14,741 nucleotides of DNA from Lachnospiraceae bacterium. GTDB lineage: Bacteria > Bacillota > Clostridia > Lachnospirales > Lachnospiraceae. The notes under the pieces are model-generated. The model saw only the letters and a list, made by a program, of their open reading frames with translations. It made no database searches and was not told the DNA's origin. The stretch covers positions 1 through 14,741 of the forward strand of contig CAAFXG010000030.1 in assembly GCA_900766925.1 (NCBI GenBank). The letters are read 5' to 3'. Positions within the stretch are counted from its first letter, which is position 1. Every line of letters begins with the position of its first letter. The translations under genes were made by a program, and so were the position numbers. Below, piece after piece: positions 6,672 through 13,404 of the stretch.

Positions 6672-7713
6672 CCTCACTCATCTCCTTTAATTCTCTGGCA
6701 ACACTACTCTTCGGTATTTTACTCAAAATTTCAATTTCTCTTATGGTGAAATTCTGTTCTTGCAGCTTTTTAATATCTTCTGGTTTTTCACCAGTAATCG
6801 TATAATACAATCTCCGGAAATAGTCCAATTCATCATCCGGATTACTAAATGCTACTGCTGTTTTTATCAAATTCTTCAAATCTCCGGGATACGGTAATGG
6901 CGAAAGCAACATCAATATTTTTCTAAATAATCTTATATCCTTCTTGGCCAAGTTAAATTTGGTTAGGAACTTATTCAAATATTCTTCCGAAATATCCATC
7001 AAATCGCTTTGAGAATATCTATTAAAATCAATAACTGAATCAAAGCGTCTAATTAATGCTTTATCGAAATGTTCATACAGATTTGTAGTTGCCACCAACA
7101 CTATTCTTTCATCCATACGATCCATACTCTTAAGCAAAGATGATGTTACTCGTCCCATCTCACGCAAATCATTAGCATTTGTTCTATCTAATGCAACGGC
7201 ATCTATCTCATCAAACAGTACTATGACTTTTTCTGGATGAACAAAACTGTTTATCTCCTTAAATAGTTCCGACATATTCTTCTGTGTCTGACCCATTTTG
7301 CTGTCAATGATGGCTGAAAAATCAACCATATATATTTCTCTTTCCAAAATTCGCGCCAGCTGTTTAACAGCCTCTGTCTTACCTGTTCCCGGTGCCCCCT
7401 GAAATAAATATTTATTTATTCCTGCATTATGTGCTACCGCATGCACAATTCCTAATAAATCCTGGGTAATGTCATCCGGCAACCATAAAGGATCACTCAT
7501 CTTTTCAACTTTTTCAAACATAGCGGATTCATTCTCGCTCATTTGCGGAATAAATGTATTGGCATTTGACATCAAAGCCATAATATATTCAGCAAGCTGA
7601 TTGTCTCCTACTTGATCAAAATATCTTGCTATTTCATAAGCTTCACTTCGAAAACCGGCATCATTATTCTCCGCATGATACTTAATTAAATTAATAACGC
7701 TCTTCTTTTTCAT
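6664..7713 (-). CDS. ietA: AAA ATPase, IetA-like
   Basis: A 349-residue classical AAA ATPase. Walker A GAPGTGKT is at about 106-113, Walker B VIVLFDEID with D168 and E169, sensor 1 N211 in ATTN, and arginine finger RRFD at about 222-225. The first 75 residues are helical and probably recognise the partner or substrate; a lid domain follows the core and the C terminus is acidic. The nearest well-known relatives by domain and partner are the IetA ATPases encoded next to subtilisin-like IetS, where the ATPase is thought to control or feed the protease. I choose the ATG at 7713 (AGGAG at 8 bases) over a GTG at 7722. It is first in a tightly packed operon of four. Its promoter region holds two TTGGGACA repeats, so repression at this site is likely. 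Confidence 0.87.
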   Translation of the reverse strand: MKKKSVINLIKYHAENNDAGFRSEAYEIARYFDQVGDNQLAEYIMALMSNANTFIPQMSENESAMFEKVEKMSDPLWLPDDITQDLLGIVHAVAHNAGINKYLFQGAPGTGKTEAVKQLARILEREIYMVDFSAIIDSKMGQTQKNMSELFKEINSFVHPEKVIVLFDEIDAVALDRTNANDLREMGRVTSSLLKSMDRMDERIVLVATTNLYEHFDKALIRRFDSVIDFNRYSQSDLMDISEEYLNKFLTKFNLAKKDIRLFRKILMLLSPLPYPGDLKNLIKTAVAFSNPDDELDYFRRLYYTITGEKPEDIKKLQEQNFTIREIEILSKIPKSSVARELKEMSEDE

Positions 7714-7745
7714 ATGCTCCACTCCTAATTCTCTTTGTTATATAC

Positions 7746-7774
7746 ACTCTAACACTTTGGGACATTTTTGTCAA
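7746..7774 (-). promoter_or_regulatory. Promoter of the four-gene IetAS-like operon
   Basis: Consensus TTGACA (7774-7769), a 17-base spacer and TAGAGT (7751-7746) with a TGN extended -10 (TG at 7754-7753). It reads into the AAA ATPase gene with a leader of about 25-30 bases. Confidence 0.65.
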
Positions 7775-7784
7775 TATTGGGACA
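7757..7784. repeat. TTGGGACA direct repeat pair, probable operator
   Basis: TTGGGACA occurs at 7757-7764 and again at 7777-7784, exactly 20 bp apart, about two helical turns on the same DNA face. One copy lies in the spacer of the operon promoter and the other just upstream of its -35. The second copy also abuts the divergent plus-strand promoter. Such a placement suggests a dimeric repressor or activator; the regulator is not identified. Confidence 0.5.
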
Positions 7785-7793
7785 AATATTTTA

Positions 7794-7822
7794 TTGACTT
7801 TTATTTTAGATAGTGATATATT
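7794..7822 (+). promoter_or_regulatory. Divergent promoter for the DUF3892 gene
   Basis: TTGACT (7794-7799), a 17-base spacer and TATATT (7817-7822). It predicts a start near 7829 and an untranslated leader of about 200 bases before the ATG at 8026. Confidence 0.6.
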
Positions 7823-7847
7823 GAATATAGGAACAGAAAATTCCAAT

Positions 7848-7887
7848 AAAAAAGAAACCAGCATCTAACGAATAGAATACTGGTCTC
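7848..7887 (-). terminator. Intrinsic terminator of the antisense RNA
   Basis: On the minus strand GAGACCAG (7887-7880) pairs with CTGGTTTC (7861-7854) with one mismatch. An inner TCTA/TAGA stem closes a TTCGT loop, and six T follow (7853-7848). The plus strand has no T run, so it does not terminate the DUF3892 transcript. Confidence 0.75.
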
Positions 7888-7909
7888 CTGCGTACATATG
7901 TACTTTCCC
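7848..7909 (-). ncRNA. Candidate antisense small RNA over the DUF3892 leader
   Basis: A promoter (TTGAGC 7945-7940, 18-base spacer, TGG-TACAAT ending at 7916) and an intrinsic terminator bracket a region of about 60 nt on the minus strand. The RNA would start near 7909, contain the palindrome GTACATATGTAC (7903-7892) and end in a hairpin GAGACCAG...CTGGTTTC with TTTTTT. It is complementary to the leader of the plus-strand DUF3892 transcript. The arrangement of short stable RNA opposite a long leader is like type I toxin-antitoxin or plasmid-control antisense RNAs. There is no ribosome binding site and no plausible peptide in it. Function is inferred from layout only. Confidence 0.6.
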
Positions 7910-7915
7910 AAAAGC

Positions 7916-7945
7916 ATTGTACCACAGATTAGTTCCTATGCTCAA
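7916..7945 (-). promoter_or_regulatory. Promoter of the antisense RNA
   Basis: TTGAGC (7945-7940), 18-base spacer, TACAAT (7921-7916) with TGG extended -10. No gene start lies downstream on this strand before the terminator, so it serves a noncoding transcript. Confidence 0.6.
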
Positions 7946-8025
7946 GCAGAACATTCATTCGTTACGGTTTCTCTATTATTGCTTACATAGATTACTACAA
8001 TATTATTTTAAAAGGAGAAACAAAA

Positions 8026-8301
8026 ATGAAAGCAACAAAAATCAAAATGAAACCCGGTTATGCAAATTCAACCAAAACAACAGAAATCGATCAGATTTAT
8101 ATCGAAGGTTGTACCAATCCCGGATATTACAAAAAGGCTGATGTATATGACCATCTTAAGTCCCATCCCAACAGTATTTATGTTGATATTTCACCTTATC
8201 CGGATTTAGTCCCTGCATTAAGTTCCAATTACGAAAAATATGTTCGTTCCGAACCTAATGACACACCTTCAGATAATCTTCTCAAATTACCGAGAAGCTG
8301 A
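8026..8301 (+). CDS. DUF3892 domain protein
   Basis: A 91-residue basic protein. TTEIDQIYIEGCTNPGYYKK begins the domain and SEPNDTPSDNLLKLPR ends it; the terminal P-x-D-x5-DNLL-x-LP signature is what I recognise as DUF3892 (PF13031), a small alpha/beta domain of unknown function that is often found alone in bacteria. The ATG at 8026 has AAAAGGAG at 8 bases. It is the only plus-strand gene between the IetAS-like operon, with which it shares a divergent promoter region, and the metallopeptidase operon. Its roughly 200-base leader is crossed by a convincing antisense RNA gene, so expression is probably controlled after transcription starts. Whether it is a toxin, a regulator binding TTGGGACA, or unrelated to the neighbouring operon is open. 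Confidence 0.8.
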   Translation: MKATKIKMKPGYANSTKTTEIDQIYIEGCTNPGYYKKADVYDHLKSHPNSIYVDISPYPDLVPALSSNYEKYVRSEPNDTPSDNLLKLPRS

Positions 8302-8337
8302 TGCTAAAAATGGTTACATCATAAACATGTAAACAGC

Positions 8338-8369
8338 AGAAGTAGATGCCAAACACATCTACTTCTTTT
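8338..8369 (+). terminator. Intrinsic terminator of the DUF3892 gene
   Basis: AGAAGTAGATG (8338-8348) and CATCTACTTCT (8356-8366) form a perfect 11 bp stem with a 7-base loop, followed by TTT. Confidence 0.8.
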
Positions 8370-8371
8370 CT

Positions 8372-8389
8372 CGTGTATCCCCATACACG
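8372..8389 (-). terminator. Hairpin at the end of the metallopeptidase operon
   Basis: CGTGTAT-CCCC-ATACACG forms a perfect 7 bp stem one base after the stop codon of the metallopeptidase gene. There is no T run on either strand, so it may protect the 3' end rather than terminate. Confidence 0.4.
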
Positions 8390-8390
8390 C

Positions 8391-9137
8391 TCACATTAAT
8401 TTATATTCTGCAACGATTGAAAACAAGATATTCATATATTGGGGCATACTCACTTCTATTTTATCTTCGTCGAACCAACCATGCATTAGATTATTTGCCG
8501 AACAAAAATATAGCGTTGAAATGCAATTTAAAAAATACTCATTTTTTATTGTCTCAACATAATCAATAGAATACATTTCACAAATTGAACGTAACCCCCA
8601 ATAATTATATAAGACACCTATAGCAACTTTTAAAGTTTCAATATTTGCCGGAAAATCTTTTCTACTAAACAATTCAATTGCATGCTTGTATTTTTCATCA
8701 ACATACTGAAACACACTTCTTTTTCCTGACAAAGGTTCTATTATTGTATTCATAGAAAACTCTGGAATCTCTTCAATATTCTTAACTCCCAACAATTGTA
8801 GCAATTCCACTTGCGAAGCATGATACTCACTAAATCCTGTAATACCTAGATATCGACATTTATCTCCTTTAGCATACATCTCTGCATCAAATATATGAGT
8901 AAATTCATGAAATGCCAAATATCGTGATATAGGAAGATTGGCGCTAATCAGCAGCGTATGCTCTTTAGTTTCTGTCTGATAGAATGCCGAAGCTGCACTC
9001 TCAAATCCTACTGCATCCGATTTTTTTAGCGATACCTCCTTGTACTGAAGGCTAAATTTAGGAAATTGTTCTATTCCCATAAAACATTTGTATTCATTTT
9101 CGTAATCTGCAATTTGCGTTCTCAACACATTACTCAA
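8391..9137 (-). CDS. ImmA/IrrE-like zinc metallopeptidase
   Basis: A 248-residue soluble protein with the zinc motif HEFTH (H77, E78, H81) and a downstream ExxAxxxE helix (E104 in GFSEYHASQVELLQLLG) offering the third zinc ligand. That is the gluzincin arrangement seen in ImmA/IrrE-type peptidases, which cleave repressors or regulators. The spacing of 23 residues between second His and Glu is compatible. There is no HTH domain and no signal peptide, so it acts in the cytoplasm and its substrate is unknown. The start is a TTG at 9137 with AAAGGAG 6 bases upstream, stronger than any nearby ATG. It is the last gene of a minus-strand run with the EFR1 gene 28 bases upstream, so probably co-transcribed. 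An ordinary minimal zincin is the alternative. Confidence 0.7.
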   Translation of the reverse strand: MSNVLRTQIADYENEYKCFMGIEQFPKFSLQYKEVSLKKSDAVGFESAASAFYQTETKEHTLLISANLPISRYLAFHEFTHIFDAEMYAKGDKCRYLGITGFSEYHASQVELLQLLGVKNIEEIPEFSMNTIIEPLSGKRSVFQYVDEKYKHAIELFSRKDFPANIETLKVAIGVLYNYWGLRSICEMYSIDYVETIKNEYFLNCISTLYFCSANNLMHGWFDEDKIEVSMPQYMNILFSIVAEYKLM

Positions 9138-9165
9138 TGCCTTCTCCTTTCGTTTTGCAACTCTT

Positions 9166-9927
9166 TCATAAATATTTCTCTATCACACTCTGCTCCACAA
9201 CCGTTTTCCCCAGTAATGTCATAGCTTGCTTTGGACAATTATTGATGCACCTATAACACATAGTACACTGGTTATTCTGTACCACTTTCTTATCGACAAT
9301 CTTGATATTATTCATAGGACATATTTTCTCGCACTTACCACAACCGGTACACTTTTCCTCATCCACACGCAGTTTATCTGAATAATTCTTTGTCTTATGC
9401 CCAAAATACAATCTTTGTCCAAAGAAACCCGCCATGCGATATAATACACCAATTCCCTCCTGGGTTGGCTTCCCTGATTTTAAAAGTCGAACCGACTTGA
9501 TAATCTTCTGCTCCGCATTCTTCACAAGCTCCTTATTCTTTTCCAGTGAACGCTTCAACACTTTTTCATCGCCTATGCTATCCGGCATTTTCAGATGCAA
9601 TCCACCTATTATTGCTGCTCCGTATTTCTGCAAAAGTCTCCCGAGAATTCCCGCACCATCGCCACTAAATAATCCCATTGTGGCAATAACAAAGACCTTC
9701 TTACTCTCCCACAGTTCGTTATTTTCAATTATAAAATCACGCATTATCTTTGGCACAGTACTATATTGCACCGGATATGCAAATACAAGCATATCTTCAT
9801 TTTTCACAGCCCGGGTGACATTTTCGTCTTCTATTGAAAATGTTTTAGCCGTTTCATCATATTCTTTACAAAACAATTCCACTGCATATCTGGAATTGCC
9901 GGTACCACTAAAATAGATTCCTACCAT
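9166..9927 (-). CDS. EFR1 family flavodoxin/ferredoxin
   Basis: A 253-residue cytoplasmic electron carrier combining two domains. Residues 1-150 are flavodoxin-like: YFSGTGNSRYAVE (5-17) is the FMN phosphate loop, and FAYPVQYSTVPK (49-60) and TMGLFSGD (83-90) are further flavin contacts. Residues 188-235 form a bacterial 2[4Fe-4S] ferredoxin: C193-x2-C196-x2-C199-x3-C203-P and C221-x2-C224-x2-C227-x3-C231-P. EFR1 proteins are widespread in anaerobic Clostridia and supply electrons to partners that are mostly not identified. The ATG at 9927 follows the preceding small ORF by 6 bases, and its Shine-Dalgarno AAGGGG lies inside the last codons of that ORF, indicating coupling. All eight cysteines are present, so it should be functional. 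Confidence 0.92.
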   Translation of the reverse strand: MVGIYFSGTGNSRYAVELFCKEYDETAKTFSIEDENVTRAVKNEDMLVFAYPVQYSTVPKIMRDFIIENNELWESKKVFVIATMGLFSGDGAGILGRLLQKYGAAIIGGLHLKMPDSIGDEKVLKRSLEKNKELVKNAEQKIIKSVRLLKSGKPTQEGIGVLYRMAGFFGQRLYFGHKTKNYSDKLRVDEEKCTGCGKCEKICPMNNIKIVDKKVVQNNQCTMCYRCINNCPKQAMTLLGKTVVEQSVIEKYL

Positions 9928-9933
9928 TTGGTC

Positions 9934-10122
9934 TTACCCCTTCATCCGCTCAATTGTTTCCTCCAAAGAAATACACTCCGTATATCTGCCTTCCCACATA
10001 AACTCATTATAATATTTATAACTCTGCTCCCCTGTCATAAAACCAATATCAAATGTAGAATTTGCATTTCTCGGCACAATCATTTTAAAACCATGCTCAA
10101 AGCCACACTTTATCATCCTCAC
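9934..10122 (-). CDS. Small conserved-looking protein between two operon genes
   Basis: A protein of about 62 residues that I do not recognise: MIKCGFEHGFKMIVPRNANS, then TFDIGFMTGEQSYKYYNEFM and a tail ending ETIERMKG. The residue mix is that of a folded soluble protein with no membrane segment. Its stop overlaps the ribosome binding site of the EFR1 gene, and it follows the upstream gene closely, so it fits as a member of the operon. The start is uncertain: a GTG at 10122 has GGAAAGGA 5 bases upstream, an ATG at 10116 is 11 bases away, and the frame is open back to a TTG at 10143. It might be a remnant of a larger protein, but no neighbouring frame extends it. Confidence 0.55.
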   Translation of the reverse strand: MRMIKCGFEHGFKMIVPRNANSTFDIGFMTGEQSYKYYNEFMWEGRYTECISLEETIERMKG

Positions 10123-10147
10123 AATTGTCCTTTCCTCGAACAAATAA

Positions 10148-11536
10148 TTATAATTCAGACTTTACCATCTCAACATTTCCCGGATAATACACCCTATCAT
10201 CTCCAATTGTGAGGAACACCATGTGCCCTTCCGGCGTTTTATATACACTCCGCAATTCCTTGTTTCCCATACTTCCGAAAGGAAGTTCCAACCTTTCTCC
10301 AGTCTTTACATCAATACTGATTAAAACAGGCAGCTCTTGTTTGTTTTTCAGCATATCATGTCCTGTACAAAGTACCAACAGCTTTCCATCTTCAATCGAT
10401 GTCAGTTTTCCATCAAAACATGGAAACTTTCTCACTTTTCCTGTTTCCACATTCAAAAGAGTTATCTCCATCATCTCGATTTCTTTGCTTCTGGATACTC
10501 CGTAATTTTTCTCAACAAAAGCCACTTCTTCATCCCCCACAGGCATTATATCTCCTATGGTTTTTGTTTTTATATTATATACTACTTTATTAAATCCTTC
10601 CTTTTTCAAAAATCCCCCCTGTTGCCAGCGATAAAATTTTCCCTGTAAATAAAGGTACAACCTGTCCTTTATCTGAAACAGTTTGGGAAATGTAAGCTCA
10701 TTTTCTTTGCTCTCTAATATAATTTCCAGTGTCTGTCCGCCGCTCATGGCATTTTTGATTACAGATACTTTATTCATTCCGGCAAGAAATAAATGCTCCC
10801 CATACCAACAACATTCATTCCAAAATCCTGCATCATCTTTATGAAGCACTTTCCACTCTGCCACATTTGCCAAATCCTGTCCTACTGCAACGTAAGAAGA
10901 CTTGTCTTGTAACATACCATCCTTTCCTCTTTCCGGATTCTGCCAGATTGCCGCATAACGTCCGTTTTCTCCTGTCAGTTTCTCTAATAACTTAGGAATT
11001 CTATACACCACATGAGGCTCCGGGTCTAATGACAATAGGCAGCTTTCAACATTCTTACTACTAAAATGTAAATTATCTGCAACATAAAGACCTTCAATCG
11101 GATCCTGAGGAGTAAACCGCATGTTTTCCGGCATTTCGAAGATTTTACATGACAGTCTGTTACCCCAGTCAATTCTTTTAGCTTCCTTACCCGGCTTCCT
11201 TCTCGGCTGCATCAGCACTTTTGCCTTTCTTTTTAAGCTCTTCATTTCCTGCACGAAGTCTTGTTCTTCTTCCTCTGAAACCAACACAATCACATAAGAA
11301 TCACTGTCTTCTTCTATATTATAAAGCAGATAATGTACCAACGTTATCTCCTGCCCAATAGCCTTTAAGATATCCTCCGTCTGTTCCTGTGCATAATTCT
11401 CTGCAAGAGATTTCATATTCTCCGAAAAAAGTGCAGGAACTTCATTCCCATACTCTTCCTGAAGGGCATACAAAATATCCCCTGCATCTGCTTTATAATC
11501 TACCTCTGCTACTTTTCTGCTACCAATCATTTCCAT
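10148..11536 (-). CDS. Large protein of unknown function, first gene of the EFR1 operon
   Basis: A 462-residue cytoplasmic protein without a signal peptide or membrane segment. Residues 1-150 are acidic and mixed alpha/beta (DSYVIVLVSEEEEQDFVQEM, then RRKPGKEAKRIDWGNRLSCK). From about 190 to the end, the sequence shows regularly spaced beta segments with aromatic and glycine turns (ECCWYGEHLFLAGMNKVSVI, FQIKDRLYLYLQGKFYRWQQ, PVGDEEVAFVEKNYG, IEDGKLLVLCTG), which reads like a degenerate beta-propeller. I do not recognise a family name with certainty. The ATG at 11536 is chosen because GGAGGAG lies 11 bases upstream; the longer frame to a TTG at 11566 has no such site. Only 25 bases separate it from the next small ORF, so it probably leads the operon. 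Confidence 0.75.
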   Translation of the reverse strand: MEMIGSRKVAEVDYKADAGDILYALQEEYGNEVPALFSENMKSLAENYAQEQTEDILKAIGQEITLVHYLLYNIEEDSDSYVIVLVSEEEEQDFVQEMKSLKRKAKVLMQPRRKPGKEAKRIDWGNRLSCKIFEMPENMRFTPQDPIEGLYVADNLHFSSKNVESCLLSLDPEPHVVYRIPKLLEKLTGENGRYAAIWQNPERGKDGMLQDKSSYVAVGQDLANVAEWKVLHKDDAGFWNECCWYGEHLFLAGMNKVSVIKNAMSGGQTLEIILESKENELTFPKLFQIKDRLYLYLQGKFYRWQQGGFLKKEGFNKVVYNIKTKTIGDIMPVGDEEVAFVEKNYGVSRSKEIEMMEITLLNVETGKVRKFPCFDGKLTSIEDGKLLVLCTGHDMLKNKQELPVLISIDVKTGERLELPFGSMGNKELRSVYKTPEGHMVFLTIGDDRVYYPGNVEMVKSEL

Positions 11537-11645
11537 ATTGTTATTTTCTCCTCCAATTCTATGCAAGAATGTTAATTCAATGCCAACACCCCACCTAATG
11601 ACAATCTCCCTAAAATCATAATTCTTACTATTATTTTTATATCAA

Positions 11646-11666
11646 GCCGGTCAAATAACATCCGGC
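11646..11666 (-). terminator. Weak hairpin after the HAD gene
   Basis: GCCGG-N11-CCGGC with a tail that is only partly T-rich on the minus strand. It is the only inverted repeat between the HAD gene and the next operon, so it may end the ROK-HAD transcript. Confidence 0.35.
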
Positions 11667-11693
11667 ATCAGAAATTATCCTGGTTTAGCAAAC

Positions 11694-12323
11694 TTAAAAT
11701 TTTTTGATACACTCAATCATTTCACGAATATTCTTTATACTTGCATCCGGTGCCTGTGCAGTCCCAAAACCATATTCTGCATAGATAAAAGGAATCCCTG
11801 CAAATCGTGCAGCCGTTTCATCTCCTTCTGTATCTCCAATATATACAGCTGTTTTAATGTTGTTTCTTTCCATTAATATTTTAATATTATTACCCTTATC
11901 CAGTCCTGTTCGCCCGGACATCTCTATATCGGCAAAATATTGTCCAAATTTATGTGCATGCAGGAAAGCAGGCACATATCCATCCTGACAATTACTAACA
12001 ATATATAGTTTATAACTCTTACTCAATAATTTTATTGTTTCTTCCAATCCATCATATAGAATCGCACCATTTTCATATAGATATCTTACTTCTTCATCAC
12101 CAAATTCATTGACAATTTCACTTCTTGATTCATTTGACAACTTGGGAAATAATAGTTGTCCGATTTGTTCCATCGTTTTTCCCATGAGCTGCTCTGTCAT
12201 GGGTTGCGTCATTTTTAGGTTAATTTCATCATGCTTTTCTAATACTCTGTTCCATATATCACATGCACATCCCGTGGAATCCCAAAGCGTTCCGTCTAAA
12301 TCAAAAATAATCGCTTCTATCAT
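11694..12323 (-). CDS. HAD family phosphatase (phosphoglycolate phosphatase-like)
   Basis: A 209-residue HAD superfamily hydrolase of subfamily IA type. Motif I is FDLDGT with nucleophile D8 and acid/base D10; motif II is S110-N111 in YIVSN; motif III is K143 in GLDKGNN; motif IV is GDTEGD with D164 and D168. A helical cap (about residues 15-85) lies between motifs I and II, as in Gph/PpaX proteins acting on small phosphorylated metabolites. Its ATG directly abuts the stop of the ROK gene (TAAATG), so the two are translationally coupled. The substrate cannot be read from sequence; a sugar phosphate is plausible because the partner is a ROK protein. All catalytic residues are present. Confidence 0.9.
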   Translation of the reverse strand: MIEAIIFDLDGTLWDSTGCACDIWNRVLEKHDEINLKMTQPMTEQLMGKTMEQIGQLLFPKLSNESRSEIVNEFGDEEVRYLYENGAILYDGLEETIKLLSKSYKLYIVSNCQDGYVPAFLHAHKFGQYFADIEMSGRTGLDKGNNIKILMERNNIKTAVYIGDTEGDETAARFAGIPFIYAEYGFGTAQAPDASIKNIREMIECIKKF

Positions 12324-13313
12324 TTACATAATCCTCCGTTTCACTTCTTCAATTCCAATATTGGTAATACCCCTAACATAATCCTCTTCAAATTCCTGCG
12401 ACAACACACAATACGGTCTGTAGGTTCCGCTTGTATGATTGAGCAACACATCCATAATTTCATCAATATCAGATTGTTCTAAAAAATCCGCAAATATAAC
12501 ATACTTTTCCGGTGCTACAACAACCGCATAGGAAAGCAAAATTCTTTGAATAATCGAAAATATTAGTTGTTTATTGGAATAATCGAACTGTTTCCAATCT
12601 ATGCTTTGGTCTAAATATCCAACTTCACCTGCAAAAGAATTATGTCCACGAAATACCTTCCCATCAAGTACCAGGCCTGCTCCTGGTTGATACTTTCTCG
12701 GAAAGAAAATTCCAGCAACATTTACTTTCTCATTTTGTCCGGATGAATATCCAAAAGCAATAGCATTCACATCATTTTCTACTATAATTGGAACATGGTA
12801 TCTTTCTTTGTAATAAGTCACAAACTTCTTCCCTATCAAATTCGTATAATCACAAACCGTTATTTCGCCATCTGCCATTTCTCCCGGCAGTCCAAATACT
12901 AACAGATATATATTCTTATAATCTGCAAAAAATCTATCCACCTCTGGCGAAAATGTATTGATTTCAATCTCTGTGTTTTCCTTCCTTACTTCCTCAACCA
13001 GTTCTCCTAATAAATTAGTTATTCTGAACAGCACCTTATTGTTATCACCATCCTGATATGCAATAACATAAACTATGTGCCCGTAATTGTAATTTAATTT
13101 GTATGTCATGGATGGTCTGCCGCCTCCGGAAGGAATCAATCCACACTCAACTAATTCCTGATTTTCCAGCATCTCCGTCACCAGATTGTTGACAGTCATT
13201 AGACTTAGTCCTGTTTCCTTTGCAATTTGTGGCTTTGATAATTTACTGTTCATGTAAATCTGTTTTCTAATTATTTTTTTGTTATTATCCTTTAACTGTT
13301 TTGCCTGTGCCAT
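12324..13313 (-). CDS. ROK family transcriptional regulator
   Basis: A 329-residue protein of the NagC/XylR type. An N-terminal winged helix (about residues 10-60; KPQIAKETGLSLMTVNNLVT) and the wing GGGRPS are followed by a ROK fold with GLPGE (141-145), the ENDVNAIAFG sugar-site motif (179-188) and GAGLVLDGKVFRGHNSFAGE (211-230). The zinc-binding CxCGxxGC cluster normally found after GEVGH is missing (GEVGYLDQSIDWKQF), so sugar sensing may be altered; the glucokinase N-terminal nucleotide loop is replaced by the HTH, as in repressors. I start at the ATG at 13313 because an in-frame TTG at 13337 lies at the edge of the 25 bp palindrome beside the start of transcription. It is coupled to a HAD phosphatase gene. 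It probably represses itself. Confidence 0.88.
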   Translation of the reverse strand: MAQAKQLKDNNKKIIRKQIYMNSKLSKPQIAKETGLSLMTVNNLVTEMLENQELVECGLIPSGGGRPSMTYKLNYNYGHIVYVIAYQDGDNNKVLFRITNLLGELVEEVRKENTEIEINTFSPEVDRFFADYKNIYLLVFGLPGEMADGEITVCDYTNLIGKKFVTYYKERYHVPIIVENDVNAIAFGYSSGQNEKVNVAGIFFPRKYQPGAGLVLDGKVFRGHNSFAGEVGYLDQSIDWKQFDYSNKQLIFSIIQRILLSYAVVVAPEKYVIFADFLEQSDIDEIMDVLLNHTSGTYRPYCVLSQEFEEDYVRGITNIGIEEVKRRIM

Positions 13314-13336
13314 TATATCTTTCTCTTTCACCTGCA

Positions 13337-13361
13337 ACTTTATAAAATATTTTTATAAAGT
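13337..13361. promoter_or_regulatory. Perfect 25 bp palindrome, probable ROK operator
   Basis: ACTTTATAAAA (13337-13347) and TTTTATAAAGT (13351-13361) are exact inverted repeats around TAT. The palindrome covers the predicted start of transcription (about 13356) of the ROK gene, so binding would block the promoter. ROK repressors bind AT-rich palindromes of this kind. Confidence 0.7.
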
Positions 13362-13362
13362 A

Positions 13363-13391
13363 ATAATAAGAATTAAACCACAAAATGTCAA
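13363..13391 (-). promoter_or_regulatory. Promoter of the ROK-HAD operon
   Basis: Consensus TTGACA (13391-13386), a 17-base spacer and TATTAT (13368-13363), reading into the ROK gene about 50 bases away. Confidence 0.8.
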
Positions 13392-13404
13392 GAACTTTAT
13401 ATAT

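Larger units (their letters stand above)
7827..7972 (+). promoter_or_regulatory. Long structured leader with competing inverted repeats
   Basis: Several exact complementary pairs sit in the DUF3892 leader: ATAGGAAC (7827-7834) with GTTCCTAT (7932-7939); AGAAACC (7853-7859) with GGTTTCT (7966-7972); AACGAAT (7867-7873) with ATTCGTT (7957-7963). The last two nest in one stem, while the first would cross them as a pseudoknot or an alternative fold. A local hairpin (7854-7861 with 7880-7887) competes with both. No known riboswitch class is recognised. Confidence 0.4.

Noticed and set aside
7917..8141. A 74-residue plus-strand frame with aromatic, partly hydrophobic start overlapping the DUF3892 gene, considered as a type I toxin.
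   Set aside because: It has no ribosome binding site before its TTG or internal ATG, it lies in the leader and runs out of frame through the DUF3892 gene.
9434..9916. A 160-residue plus-strand frame opposite the EFR1 gene.
   Set aside because: The minus strand encodes a full flavodoxin-ferredoxin with all cysteines; the plus frame is serine/phenylalanine-rich shadow.
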